A stretch of DNA of 64,000 nucleotides from NCBI GenBank assembly GCA_963942565.1, contig OZ012695.1:7861304-7925303 (forward strand), given 5' to 3'. The translations under genes were made by a program, and so were the position numbers. Positions 10,942 through 21,659 of this stretch are shown piece by piece. The notes beneath the pieces were generated by a model, which ran no database searches, was not told where the DNA came from, and was given only the letters and a program-made list of their open reading frames with translations. Source of the stretch: Maea johnstoni. Its lineage: Eukaryota > Annelida > Polychaeta > Spionida > Magelonidae. Each line of letters opens with the position of its first letter. The first letter of the stretch is position 1.

Positions 10942-11893
10942 CATACCTGTCAACTCTACTGATTTGAGCAGTACTCTACTGATTTCAGACCCCAAAATTG
11001 CTGTCTACTGTACTGATTGAGCACCTGATTTGAAGAAATCTACTCATCAACTACTGATTTTGCTGACTTTGAAAAATCCTCCATCTTTTTGGCAGCAAGT
11101 ACATGTAGGTCAGTCTGTTCCCTTCTATCCATTGTATCTCACCTGACCCAATTACCAGGTGTAGTAATTGATTCTTATTAGTAGGTATTAATCGCTGATC
11201 CGTTACTAATTGGAATTATCATGCAGCCATGCATTGTTCTATGCACCTTTAAGAGGGAAAGGTGCATTGTGGGCTAGCATCATCAGATAGCATCTCAAGG
11301 AAAAATCTACAATAGCTGACAAGGAAAATTCACGACCTCGTAAAAAACACAGGTATCTGTGTAAATTTAGTAACAAAATGACTCAAGAATACTTTGAAAT
11401 TAGGAGCAAAATGGGTGATTCTTTTGCTTATTGTGTGACTTGTAGTATGGATTTATCTATAGGACTTGGAGGAAAAACAGATATAAAATAGAATACAGGG
11501 ACTCCTGCACATAGGAAAAATGCAAGGACATTGCAGACAACAAACATTATGCCATTATTTGCTCCTACAAAAGAGGACACTAGTGTTACCCTATCAGAAC
11601 CTGTTTTCAAACTTCATTGCTCAACACAATCTGACATTTGCATTGGCTGATGAATTCAACAAGCTCTCACAGTTTATGTGATCTGCTAAATAGAAAAATA
11701 ATATTTCATTAACATATTTGTATGGTTATCAATTTGCTCACTCCTGTTAACTATATGAGCCCAGTCCTAGGCGAAAATAGAACCTGACCCCTGGTGACCA
11801 GTATTGGAACTAAACAAAATGCCACTATGGAGGCCCCAATAGTAAACCGCATGAAATTTCCTGATTTTGAATGGTTGAATGTTGACAGGTATG
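10942..11893 (+). mobile_element. hAT-like element with decayed transposase N-terminus
   Basis: TIRs begin CATACCTGTCAAC at both ends. The flanking 6-bp duplication GACAGG lies at 10936-10941 and 11894-11899. The matching position upstream of gene C (about 28996-29008) lacks the element. Around 11360-11690 the plus strand reads like the start of a hAT-type transposase: a CxxC segment (YCVTC), a GGKTDIK motif, a histidine (AHRKNA), and in another frame FIAQHNLTFALAD. In-frame stops and a frame change show it is dead, and most of the transposase is missing (952 bp in total). Confidence 0.75.
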
Positions 11894-12826
11894 GACAGGT
11901 GAATAATAACAAGTGCATATGAAACCAGCCGGTCAATATGAACAGGCTGGCTGCGGTGAATAACTCAATAGTTGTTTTCTACGCATATTGCAGTGCAGCT
12001 TTCTCTGTAACGTTAACGATACAAGGGCCCTCAGTGGTCTTTGTCTCCTATTCAGTGACGTCACATTGAAGGCATCTTTCTCTCTAAATCTAATCATGAA
12101 AATGAATATTCATAAGAGCCCTCATTCCTCTGTTTCCTAGTGACATCACACCAAGGCGAGATTATCATTAGGTTAACCAGGAACTATGTCCATACCCCTA
12201 TATTCATATTTTTTGATATTTGGTACATGGTTTGAACATCGACACACCTCCCTATGCCCTGCAATGTTAAAACAATTCTTTCCTTTATAGCGACTTCATT
12301 CCTTAGTCCTTACCCAATTTCTCAAATAATAGCATAGACGTTTACTTGGATGTATATGGGTGCGTGCCCCTACGTTAGTTTTGGCAATTTCTGTATCTGA
12401 TCACTGAAAACTGTACATATTTAATTGCCTGTGAATGTTGTTTAGATGTCGGAGGCCATGATGAATTCTTCTTTCTCCCACTCTGAGGGGTGTTTTACAG
12501 TTAAGAATAAGTCGTCCTCAATGGGCAATCCTCAACGGGGTCAAAAGGTCAAACTAGTGTAATTGTCCAATCAGATCCCTCAATATCAGTCAAGGGGTCA
12601 CTGCCTCTAGGTCAAAGGTAGACCTAACAATGATGCGCGTGCATTCGAACAAGTGTCACGTACGTGATCTGACGCCAGTTTCTAGGGAAAACAAACGGTG
12701 CACGTCGCAACAAACGCGTATTACCATTGTTGAAATAGTGCACAGGCGACCTTTGGCTGACCTAGTCTAGCAAGCTAACCTCACGGTAAAGCATGTAAAT
12801 TTCTCCTTTTCATCGTGGGAGAAACA

Positions 12827-12968
12827 GGTTCTATCACTCGTGGATGGAAAGAGGAGGAATCTTGCACTCGTGATTTTGTGACTTGGGACTCGGCAAGCCT
12901 CGTCCCAAGACACAAAATCACTCACTCGTGCAAGATTCCTCCTCTTTCCATCCACTCGAGATGGAACC
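12827..12968. repeat. Near-perfect 142-bp inverted repeat (hairpin)
   Basis: Two arms of about 63 bp (left containing GGATGGAAAGAGGAGGAATC, right its reverse complement) flank a spacer of about 12 bp near 12893. It lies within about 510 bp (12469-12980) that gene B's upstream region has and gene C's lacks. It could be a foldback element; no target duplication was identified. Confidence 0.8.
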
Positions 12969-13544
12969 TCTATATCATTCACTTGTCACGAGATCTTGAA
13001 TGCATGTTTCTTCTATAATTACCATTTGAATGAGTCTGAAGTCTCGCTTTTATCCCAAGAGAAAGCTGCCACAGCGCTTAATATGACTGCCAGATTTTTG
13101 TAAACAAATGACTTTGAGGAATTTTTAGACTACTGCTCCATTATCAGTGAGTTTATCCAAAAATATATGTAGTGGCACGCTTTGCCAGCTTAAATTTATC
13201 ATCCTAGTGCAGTCAGGTTTGAAGTATTTTTGGCACTGAGGGAGTAATTCGGGAAGATTGATTTTTAACATTGGAAGGTATTGTTTGTCTATTTCAATGT
13301 CATCAAGATACAGTCTCCGATCGGCTTGCAGGGAGTAATTAATGGAGTTGCGCCTTGCCACATGTTCAGATTGTGTAGCTCAATTAGAAGTAGGTTCTTG
13401 TTTCTGATGATGTGCTAAATGATTATCATTAAACATATATTGTTGAAAATACTGTGAAATGATCCAGTGCTTTTCCTTATTGATATTATTAATGTATCGA
13501 ATAATGATATGCATCCGTAAATTATACTTTTACTATTTTCACAG

Positions 13545-13735
13545 GTTGAGAAAGTCAAGGACCTAATTTGTGCCTCTTCTGCTAAAGATATGTTTTAGCG
13601 CAAACGGTCAAAGTGTTACATTTCCCAAGCAAGATTACATGAAACAGTGGACCATTTCACTGCCTCCGGCTAAGAACTAGTTGTGTTGATCAAGGGTTAA
13701 GAAGTTCACTTTCATGTATATTTTCATTTTATCAA
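13545..13735 (+). other. Putative 5' untranslated exon of gene B
   Basis: It begins after the acceptor-like TTTTCACAG at 13536-13544, conserved with A and C. The finger frame is open upstream of the ATG at 13736 as far as a TGA at about 13638, with no better-placed ATG, so 13736 is the likely start. Confidence 0.4.
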
Positions 13736-16597
13736 ATGAAGAATTGCTGCTCATCTGTTTTGGAATTTAAGAGTCCTGTGAAACTACCACGCACGTCTGG
13801 AACTCCCATGATGGATAAACAAGTACACAGCGGGGAAACACCTTTTGAGTGCCACATATGTGATAAGGCATTCAAAGCTTTACCTAACCTAAAACGGCAT
13901 CTAAAGTTCCACACTACAGACAGACCTCATTCTTGTGAGATTTGTAGCAAATCCTTCAAGATCCCAGCACATCTGCAAAGCCATATGTCAACACACGTAC
14001 AGAATAAACAATACAAGTGTGATGTATGTGATAAGAAGTACGCCATATTTATGGGCTTGAAACGCCATAAAAGAATACATGAAAAGACAAAAACATATAA
14101 GTGTAATTTATGTGATGAGACTTTCCCCACAATTTTATCCCGGAAAGAGCACAAGAAATCACACCCTGCTGAAAAAAAACACCAATGTGACATATGTGAT
14201 ATCATGTGTGCCCATCCTTCAACCTTGAAAAAGCACCTCCTTGTTCACACTGGAGAAAAGCCATACAAGTGTGAGGTTTGTGAAAAAGCCTTCACCAGCT
14301 CTTCATCCTTGAATAAGCACAAGAGAATTCACACTGGTGAAAAACCATATCAATGTGATATTTGTGACAAAACCTTCTCACAAAAGAGTGGACTTACGTC
14401 TCATATCAAAATCCACACTGGGGTAAAACCATTCCAGTGTGATGCATGTGATATGGCTTTCTATACATCTTCAACGCTGAGAGAACATAAGAGAAAACAT
14501 ACTGGTGAAAAACCATATAAGTGTGATGTTTGTGGTAATGCGTTTTCACATTTGACATCCTTAAAAAATCATATAAGACAACACACTGGTGAAAGACCCT
14601 ATCAGTGTGACATTTGCGATAAGGCTTTTGTCATGGCAACAGAATTGAGGAGGCACAAAGATATTCACCTGGGGATAAAACAGTACCAATGTGATAAATG
14701 TGATAAAGCATATGTCTCATATTCATCCATGAGAAAACACAAATTAACACATGCTGAAGAAAAACCATACAAGTGTGAGCTATGTGATAAGAGATTTTTC
14801 AAATCTAGTCATATGAGAAAGCACCAGAAAACGCACCAAGTAATATGCCCTGTAAAAACTCTCACACAGGATCAAAGAAAGAAGACTGCCAAACAACTAC
14901 ATACGCCAAAAATTCTCACACATAACCAAAGAACTAAGACTGCTAAAAAACTGAACAAGTGTGACACATGCGATAAAACATTTCCCACATTGTCTAGCCT
15001 AGTTAATCATACAAGGATACATACAGCAGAAAAAAAAATTCAATGTGACAGGTGTGGTAAGGCATTCTCTCGGTCATCTGATCTAAATCTTCATAGAAGA
15101 TCCCATGGAGAACTAGATACAAATGCTGCTGAAAAAAAGCTACAGTGTGATATCTGCGGCAAAACATTTCGCACTAAAGCGGAGCTAAAAGTTCATACAA
15201 GGTTTCACACAGGAGAAAAACCATTTCAGTGTGGTACATGTGGAAAGGCATTTGTCAATTCCAATCATCTGATTAGACATGAAAGAACACATACAGGTGA
15301 AAAACCCTACAAGTGTGACTTATGTGATAAGGCATTTTCTAGCGGGACATCTTTGTCACGCCATAAAGCAATACACAGTGTATATAAAGCTTATAAATGT
15401 GACCAATGTGGTATGGCATTCAAACAGTATGATGGTCTGTCTATACACAGGAAAAAACACAGTGGGAAAATACCTTTTCAGTGTGAGTTATGTGATAAGG
15501 TATTCTTCCAGTCTTCTGAATTTGTACTACATAAAAGAATGCACACCGGGGAGAAACCATTCAAATGTAAGCAATGTGATAAGGCATTCTACCAGTCCTC
15601 TGCTCTAAAACAACATGAACTTAGGCACACAGGGAAAAGACCTTTCCAGTGTGAAGTGTGTGGTAAGGCCTTCTTCGAATCTTCTGCACTTAAAAAGCAT
15701 AAAGAAACACACCTTAAAAAAGGAAAGAAACCATTGAAGAAAAAAGCACATTCCCATTGGAGTGATGAGACAAGCAGTGATGAGGATATTACAGATGAGA
15801 CAATTAGTTATGAGGAAAGTAATGATGACGGTGTTCAATATGAGGAAAATGATGATAAGGGTGTTCAACATGAGGAAAGTAATGATGAGGGTGTTCGACA
15901 TGAAGAAAGTAATGATGAGGGTGTTCAACATGAGGAAAGCAATGATGATGGTGTTCGACATGAGGAAAGTAATGATGAGGGTGTTCAACATGAGGAAAGT
16001 AATGATGAGGGTGTTCAACATGAGGAAAGTAATGATGAGGGTGTTCAACATGAGGAAAGTAATGATGAGGGTGTTCGACATGAGGAAAGTAATGATGAGG
16101 GTGTTCAACATGAGGAAAGTAATGATGATGGTGTTCAACATGAGGAAAGTAATGATGAGGTTGTTCAACATGAGGAAAGTAATGATGAGGGTGTTCAACA
16201 TGAGGAAAGTAGTGATAAGGGTGTTCAACATGAGGAAAGTAATGATGAGGGTGTTCAACATGAGGAAAGCAATGATGAGGGTGTTCAACATGAGGAAAGT
16301 AATGATGAGGGTGTTCGACATGAGGAAAGTAATGATGAGGGTGTTCAACATGAGGAAAGTAATGATGATGGTGTTCAACATGAGGAAAGTAATGATGAGG
16401 TTGTTCAACATGAGGAAGGTAATGATGATGGTGTTCAACATGAGGAAAGTAGTGATAAGGGTGTTCAACATGAGGAAAGTAATGATGAGGGTGTTCAACA
16501 TGAGGAAAGCAATGATGAGGGTGTTCAACATGAGGAAAGTAGTGATAAGGATGTTCGACATGAGGAAAGTAGTGATGATGGTGTTCAACATGAGTAA
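13736..16597 (+). CDS. C2H2 zinc-finger protein B, 21 fingers, long acidic repeat tail
   Basis: This 953-residue protein is probably a nuclear DNA-binding regulator. A leader of about 36 residues (MKNCC...) is followed by 21 C2H2 fingers from about residue 37 to 658, with TGEKP-type linkers. A basic linker without a finger separates fingers 12 and 13. Then come a lysine-rich segment (KKGKKPLKKK), an acidic Ser/Asp/Glu segment, and from about residue 692 the decapeptide repeat EESNDEGVQH, 26 units before TAA at 16595-16597. The stop is one codon (GAA to TAA) inside a unit. The same frame stays open for 13 more units and a unique tail to TAG at 17116. No KRAB, BTB, SCAN or ZAD domain. It may be functional as a 953-residue form, a recent nonsense allele of a 1126-residue protein, or subject to read-through; the sequence alone cannot decide. 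Confidence 0.9.
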   Translation: MKNCCSSVLEFKSPVKLPRTSGTPMMDKQVHSGETPFECHICDKAFKALPNLKRHLKFHTTDRPHSCEICSKSFKIPAHLQSHMSTHVQNKQYKCDVCDKKYAIFMGLKRHKRIHEKTKTYKCNLCDETFPTILSRKEHKKSHPAEKKHQCDICDIMCAHPSTLKKHLLVHTGEKPYKCEVCEKAFTSSSSLNKHKRIHTGEKPYQCDICDKTFSQKSGLTSHIKIHTGVKPFQCDACDMAFYTSSTLREHKRKHTGEKPYKCDVCGNAFSHLTSLKNHIRQHTGERPYQCDICDKAFVMATELRRHKDIHLGIKQYQCDKCDKAYVSYSSMRKHKLTHAEEKPYKCELCDKRFFKSSHMRKHQKTHQVICPVKTLTQDQRKKTAKQLHTPKILTHNQRTKTAKKLNKCDTCDKTFPTLSSLVNHTRIHTAEKKIQCDRCGKAFSRSSDLNLHRRSHGELDTNAAEKKLQCDICGKTFRTKAELKVHTRFHTGEKPFQCGTCGKAFVNSNHLIRHERTHTGEKPYKCDLCDKAFSSGTSLSRHKAIHSVYKAYKCDQCGMAFKQYDGLSIHRKKHSGKIPFQCELCDKVFFQSSEFVLHKRMHTGEKPFKCKQCDKAFYQSSALKQHELRHTGKRPFQCEVCGKAFFESSALKKHKETHLKKGKKPLKKKAHSHWSDETSSDEDITDETISYEESNDDGVQYEENDDKGVQHEESNDEGVRHEESNDEGVQHEESNDDGVRHEESNDEGVQHEESNDEGVQHEESNDEGVQHEESNDEGVRHEESNDEGVQHEESNDDGVQHEESNDEVVQHEESNDEGVQHEESSDKGVQHEESNDEGVQHEESNDEGVQHEESNDEGVRHEESNDEGVQHEESNDDGVQHEESNDEVVQHEEGNDDGVQHEESSDKGVQHEESNDEGVQHEESNDEGVQHEESSDKDVRHEESSDDGVQHE

Positions 16598-16980
16598 AGC
16601 AATGATGAGGGTGTTCAACATGAGGAAAGTAATGATGAGGGTGTTCGACATGAGGAAAGTAATGATGAGGGTGTTCGACATGAGGAAAGCAATGATGAGG
16701 GTGTTCAACATGAGGAAAGTAATGATGAGGGTGTTCGACATGAGGAAAGTAGTGATAAGGGTGTTCAACATGAGGAAAGTAATGATGAGGGTGTTCGACA
16801 TGAGGAAAGCAATGATGAGGGTGTTCAACATGAGGAAAGTAATGATGAGGGTGTTCGACATGAGGAAAGTAGTGATAAGGGTGTTCAACATGAGGAAAGT
16901 AATGATGAGGGTGTTCGACATGAGGAAAGCAATGATGAGGGTGTTCAACATGAGGAAAGTGGTTATAAGGGTGTTCGACA
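15811..16980 (+). repeat. 30-bp coding minisatellite of gene B (39 units)
   Basis: There are 39 consecutive units of exactly 30 bp with no indel, unlike the arrays of A and C. Higher-order blocks are clear: an 8-unit block at 16081-16320 repeated at 16321-16560, and a 4-unit (120-bp) block repeated from about 16651, 16771 and 16891. All but one unit preserves the acidic frame; the exception carries TAA at 16595. Confidence 0.97.
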
Positions 16981-17116
16981 TGAGGAAAGTATTGATGTAA
17001 AAGCTGGGGTTGAAGCAATATGTGATGTGAAAATCAGAGATGAGAGAGTTTGTGGTGAGGAAACGAGAGATGGTATGGTAAGTGATGATGCTTTGAGTGA
17101 TGAGACAATTTATTAG
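16598..17116 (+). other. Open continuation of gene B frame after the stop
   Basis: In the same frame as the fingers, 13 more repeat units lead into a non-repeat tail (from about 16990; words VKAGVEAICDVKIRDERVC and EETRDGMVSDDALSDETIY) ending at TAG 17114-17116. The tail is acidic, like the repeat. Sequence matching it follows the array of gene A. This supports a longer ancestral protein of 1126 residues, interrupted in this sequence only at 16595-16597. Confidence 0.75.
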
Positions 17117-18330
17117 ACAATTTGAGATCAGAAAATGTGTTGGAGCGATTATCGAATTGAGTTGATTAACTGTAATCGGGAACATACATATGAGTACATG
17201 TTTTATGTTATTATATAGGTGGTCAGCTTAGAGAGGAATCTGTTATGCCACAGCTTTTCATAGAAATAGGGGTGACTGCCATAGTAAAGTATACACTCCT
17301 TTAATGTTTTCCAATGCTGAGGCTACTTTCATCCAAAGCACAAGGATGCAAAGACTAAACCCTGTCATGTTGGTAAACATTAGATAGCTCTCATGGAGTA
17401 CTCTCAGATTAGTATCCATGTGCCAGGGTTTCAGTTATTTTTCAGGTTTTCTGCATCATTTTGTATTGGCCAAATTAGCTTCCAGCAGCATAAGGGTTAA
17501 ACAAAATGTAGGTATAAATGACTTCTCATGGATTTTCCGTATACTTAGGATTTAGCCCTTATAGCATTAGTGAACTGTTACATTTTACAATTCCTTTAAT
17601 AGGTATATATGTACAGCTGGAGATTAGTATGACTTACATCCATATTAAGGATGAAGTTGAATGACTGGAGTTTTAAGGATTTTTAAAGATACCAAAGATG
17701 AAGTTTTTTATAAGGTTTATAAGAATATACGTTTGCAATCGTATTATACGTTGCTTTGGATAGGTATGAAGGATGTGAGATTTTTATCTATTTTATGATA
17801 CCTAGAGTTTAGTCCTGAATAGAAGCTAACTGAATTTCCAATTCATTATCTGTACCTCTTAATTTGTTTATAAGGTTTATTAGAATATAATAATTTATTA
17901 GTATATACCTTTACAATTGTTGTATTATACATGCATTTGAGTAGATATGAATGATGTGAGATTTGTATCTGTTTTATGATATCCACGGTGCATTTCTGAA
18001 TTGAAGCTTCCACTTCATTATGACTACCCCTTATTTACCTGTTGTATCATCCTGATATAGGTCATGATGATTTGAGACTTTCATATATTTTAGGATGCCT
18101 AAGATAAAATCCTGTTTAAAAGCTAGTTTAGTTTACATATCTTTTATATGTAACCCATATGCATAACAGTTGTATGACACATTGCTCCATATAAGTATGG
18201 ATGATTTGAGATTTTTTTTCCTGAAATTAGGATACCTAGCCTGATTGGTAAGCTGATTGTGTAGTGTGCCTTCTGCTCAATTATGGACAAGGGCGTAATC
18301 AAAGTGTGTCCTAACTTGTGTAAAATGTAG
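17117..18330 (+). other. 3' untranslated region or flank of gene B
   Basis: No coding sequence seen. 17697-17930 matches the gene A 3' flank (4790-4971 and 5438-5480). It contains a TTAA-flanked MITE at 17300-17500. Confidence 0.45.
17300..17500 (+). mobile_element. TTAA-flanked MITE, family 1
   Basis: It contains CCAATGCTGAGGCTACTTTC, ends CAGCATAAGGGTTAA, and matches the other family 1 copies. The left end is decayed. Confidence 0.6.
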
Positions 18331-18740
18331 TAATTACACAATTAAAAGCACTATTAACAGACAGCATTGTTTTAACATAAAATAAGACAGGTGGCATGAC
18401 CCTTGACCAATATAATGTCAATTTATAAGTTAAAATTGGAAAAAACAGAAAACCCACAAAACACTGAAACATCTAGCATTTATTTGACAACTTAAGTGTC
18501 ATATTGTGTAACATAGCTGTCATTATGATTGGTATATAATTTGGATTATGAGCCAATTTTGGTACAATTTGTCGTCACCTGACACCTACAACAACAATTT
18601 ATGCTGCTACATTGTGTTCATACTATGCTCCGTGACTGCTCTTGTTTAGAGGAGAGAGAGAGAGAGAGAGAGAGACGCCTCTCCTCTCAGTCCATGCCGT
18701 ATGAAGTAACAAATAAAGTTTCAAGATAAAAGCATCAACA
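18330..18740 (+). promoter_or_regulatory. Conserved 3' end of gene B with AATAAA signal
   Basis: This block matches 36655-37075 downstream of gene C, including the run CTCTCCTCTCAGTCCAT and AACAAATAAAGTTTCAA. AATAAA lies at 18712-18717. Conservation beyond two very different 3' flanks suggests a real transcript end at about 18730-18745. A (GA)n run (18650-18675) lies inside. Confidence 0.55.
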
Positions 18741-19208
18741 CCAGGGTCATTTTTAAAAACTTGAATATCTGAAAACTAAGTTGAAGGAAGACAACGGCAC
18801 TCATGTTATTGTATATTGTATATATCTCGTAGTTACCGAATAATGGTAAACTTATCAATAAGTGGCCATTTTGATAGATGTGGCACCCTTAAAGAACATA
18901 TCTGGCTGTGTTTGTTGTTTTTGGCAAAATGTCATGATCCGCTCTTTACTTGAAAATCAGACTGATCATTGATCATTCATGTCTTTGGTAAGGTCCAAGG
19001 TCCTTTCCAGGATCTCAAAAATGCCAGTCCAAAATTGCAATTCCAAAATTTCTACCCATCCAAAACATCAATTCCAAAATTTCTACCCGTCCAGATTTAA
19101 CCACTAATCCATATGTACCAACTACATCTTATAGCCTATTGTGTTAAAAAGGGCATTTTACACTTCAGCTGTCCTAGAAGATGGTTTGTCTAAAAAAATA
19201 TATATTTA

Positions 19209-20430
19209 AACAAAGCATACTAGAGGTCTTTTTTTGTTTATTTTCCTGACTGCCAAGCGTCATGGCCATGCTTTATTTTTACAGAGACATTTTATCACAT
19301 CTGTTGATGCAATATTATTATACATTGCAGGGCTCGACGTTAAGGCTAGCCCCGTAGCCCCGGGCTAGTTATTGACAGTCAGGGCTAGTAAATTCTACCT
19401 GTGAGTAGCCCTGAGGGGCTAGATAGAATTAGAATATCCACGCTTAAAACATTATGAAGCCCACCTTTGGCTCTGCATACCTGGATGATAATTTAACTCA
19501 ATTTACCACAATACACTGTATTCTTTTCATGTTATCAACAGAGGCTATGGTTTCAACAGAAGTCACTATTTGAAAAGAGTTGTCATTGATATCAGGGCTA
19601 GCAAAAATATTTCAGGGCTAGTAAAAGTTACGGTAACTAGCCCTGCTGGGCTTAGGAAGTTTTTTCTTAATGTTGAGCCCTGCATTGTATGGTTATATAC
19701 ATTGTATGGTAATATTAGCATTTGTAAGGTAGTATATGTTATTGTACATTGATAAATAAAGAGTTTTGACATAATTTAGTTGTTTTCTTAGTGTTTTTTT
19801 AGTACTCCCCGTCTAAAAAAATTGGTTATTATTCCCAAAAGGTCAAAATTGAAAATTCTTTATAGACATTTTTACCTGTCCAAAAAGGAGGTTTTCAGGA
19901 AAATGCCTGTCCAAAAGACAGGCAGGACGATTCCTGGCTAAGTCCTTGGTCCTATCTCCACGGGATCTGCACAATGATCATTTTAAGAACATTTTTTAAT
20001 GTTCCCTTAAGCCTCAAAGTTACTAACAGAATGTGATTTACATAGTAAATGCCGATTTTCAGTCCCTGTTATAATTTAAGGTACCTGTGACATGACCTTG
20101 CAACTAGAGGCTGTTCATATCTGTCACTGTAGATTCACAAAAGATTGTGTAGAGTAAATTTTGCTTATTTAAAGGAAATCGATTTTTGCGGTTTTCAACT
20201 TTGCGAATTGGCTGAAGATTGTGTAGAGAGTAAGTTTTACAAATTTAAAGGAAATTGATTTTTGCTGTTTTCAACTTTGCGCATTGAGTGCCAGCTATAC
20301 ACTTAAAGTGGCAGCACTATTCATTACAAATTTTGATTTTGCGTCCGAGTCTAAACGCTAAAAAACGCAAAAACCAAACACACTCTTTTCCGAATTTACA
20401 GCATATTCTAAAATACTGGCCACTAGGGGC
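19209..20430. repeat. Dispersed repeat R, copy 2 (carries a nested MITE)
   Basis: It matches 5735-6840 and 24463-25258 from TTTGTTTATTTTCCTGACTG to CTGGCCACTAGGGG. It is interrupted by the 355-bp MITE at 19328-19682. An upstream block (19005-19205) with repeated CCAAAA/TTCTACCC words is related to 57182-57445. Confidence 0.6.
19328..19682. mobile_element. MITE with CAGGGCTCGACGTTAAG ends, 5-bp duplication
   Basis: The left end is CAGGGCTCGACGTTAAG; the right end read inward is CAGGGCTCAACATTAAG. Exact CATTG copies flank it (19323-19327 and 19683-19687), and the repeat R copies at 5735 and 24463 are empty sites. The interior repeats GGGCTAGTAA and its complement. A 5-bp duplication with CAG...CTG ends fits the hAT5-type group; that assignment is inference. 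The second copy is 48659-49014. Confidence 0.85.
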
Positions 20431-20855
20431 CTTTTTTAGAGGTTGACCATTGGTCAACCTTTGTTGTCCTATTGATCATTTTTGTCGTCCTAACTTTTGG
20501 GGGCAAGATTTCTAAGTTTCCTTAGGCTCTATGTAGTCCTATACAGGTTTTTTTTGATTTTCTAGCCGAATGTTCTGAATTCATGGGTGGTCTGGAATTT
20601 TTTATCTGTTTCAGTATGAGTTGTAGTTTTGAATTTTTGTATTTGTGGTGCTTTGGGTTGTTGGGTTAATTTTTTATTGCTGTTTTTGTGGTGCTTTCGT
20701 TGTGGTTTCTGTGTCTGGTCGATGTCGGCGGCTAGGCTGTTCTAGTGGGTTGTTTGCGCATGTGTCGGTTTAGCTGCATGTATAATTAATTAGGTGTGTG
20801 ACGTATGGTGTTTGTGATTGGTTGATGCTGCGCATGCGTCTGTTAGGTCGGTTGT
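20431..20855. other. T/G-rich spacer
   Basis: It opens with a short palindrome (GGTTGACCATTGGTCAACC at about 20440) and is strongly T/G-rich on the plus strand. No gene seen. Confidence 0.5.
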
Positions 20856-21580
20856 ATTTGGTTTTCATGAATGGGTTTGTGTGCGTGTTTCTCCGTGTGG
20901 TTCCATCTCGGTTGTTTTAGTGTTATGAGGCGGTCGTTTGTGGTGGATCTGGTTTGTTTTGTATGGAACTTTGTTGATTGTTTGTGTGTCTGTGTTGTTT
21001 TATTTGGATTGTGTCGTGTTTTGTTGTGTGAATGTTGAGATTTGTTTGTGTTTGTGAGTGGCTTGTTATCATAGTTTTCCATGGTGTGTTCCGCGTCGGT
21101 ATTGTGTGTGCGCAGTTGGTTCCGTCTCGGTTGTTTTTGTGTACGTGGCGGTCGTTTGGGTCGTGTGTGGTGGATCTGGTTTGATTGGTATTGAAATTTG
21201 TTGATTGTTTGTGTGTCTGTGTTGTTTTATTTGACTTGTGTCGTTTTTTGTTGTGCGAATGTTGAGTTTTGTTTGTGTGGGTGTGCCGGTTGTTATAGTA
21301 GGTTTTGATGATGTATTCCGTGTTGGTTTTGCGCGTGCGCATCTAGTTCCGTCTCGTTTTTTTTCGTGTTACGTGGCGGTCGTTTGGGTCGTGTGTGGTG
21401 GATCTGGTTTGATTGGTATTGAAATTTGTTGATTGTTTGTGTGTCTGTGTTGTTTTATTTGCCATGTGTCGTTTTTTGTTGTGTGAATGTTGAGTTTTGT
21501 TTGTGTGGGTGTGCCAATTGTTATCGTAGGTTTTGATGATGTGTTCCGTGTCGGTTTTGCGTGTGGGCGTCTGGTGTGGA
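20856..21580. repeat. About 228-bp tandem repeat, 3.2 copies, G/T-rich strand
   Basis: The word GGTGGATCTGGTTTG recurs at 20942, 21169 and 21397 (spacing 227-228), with GGCGGTCGTTTG and TGTGTGTCTGTGTTG. The plus strand is G/T-rich and the minus strand A/C-rich, so long lysine/threonine-rich minus-strand ORFs appear by composition. I do not take these as genes. Confidence 0.85.
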
Positions 21581-21659
21581 TTTATGATTAGGTGCAGGGT
21601 TGTCTGTAGCGGAGGGTGTGGTTGGCGGATTCCCCCGTTGTCAGGGTTTGAGGTGTAAG

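Larger units (their letters stand above)
8871..13544. other. Duplicated upstream region U of gene B
   Basis: It matches parts of 27600-30147 upstream of gene C, interrupted by element insertions on both sides. Besides those listed separately, it holds about 550 bp at 10224-10770 partly absent from C and about 510 bp at 12469-12980 absent from C. GC and CpG content are higher at 8870-9215. No convincing protein-coding exon was found. A promoter for gene B may lie here, but no specific motif can be supported. Confidence 0.5.

Noticed and set aside
16590-16600. Programmed read-through at the gene B stop as an established mechanism
   Set aside because: No known read-through context or downstream structure could be demonstrated; kept only as one possible explanation of the open continuation.
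15605-17185. 526-codon minus-strand ORF (MLNTLIITFL repeats) and its 404-codon companion
   Set aside because: They are shadows of the 30-bp sense minisatellite; a unit of length divisible by three stays open in several frames. No start context, splice site or non-repeat conserved part supports translation.
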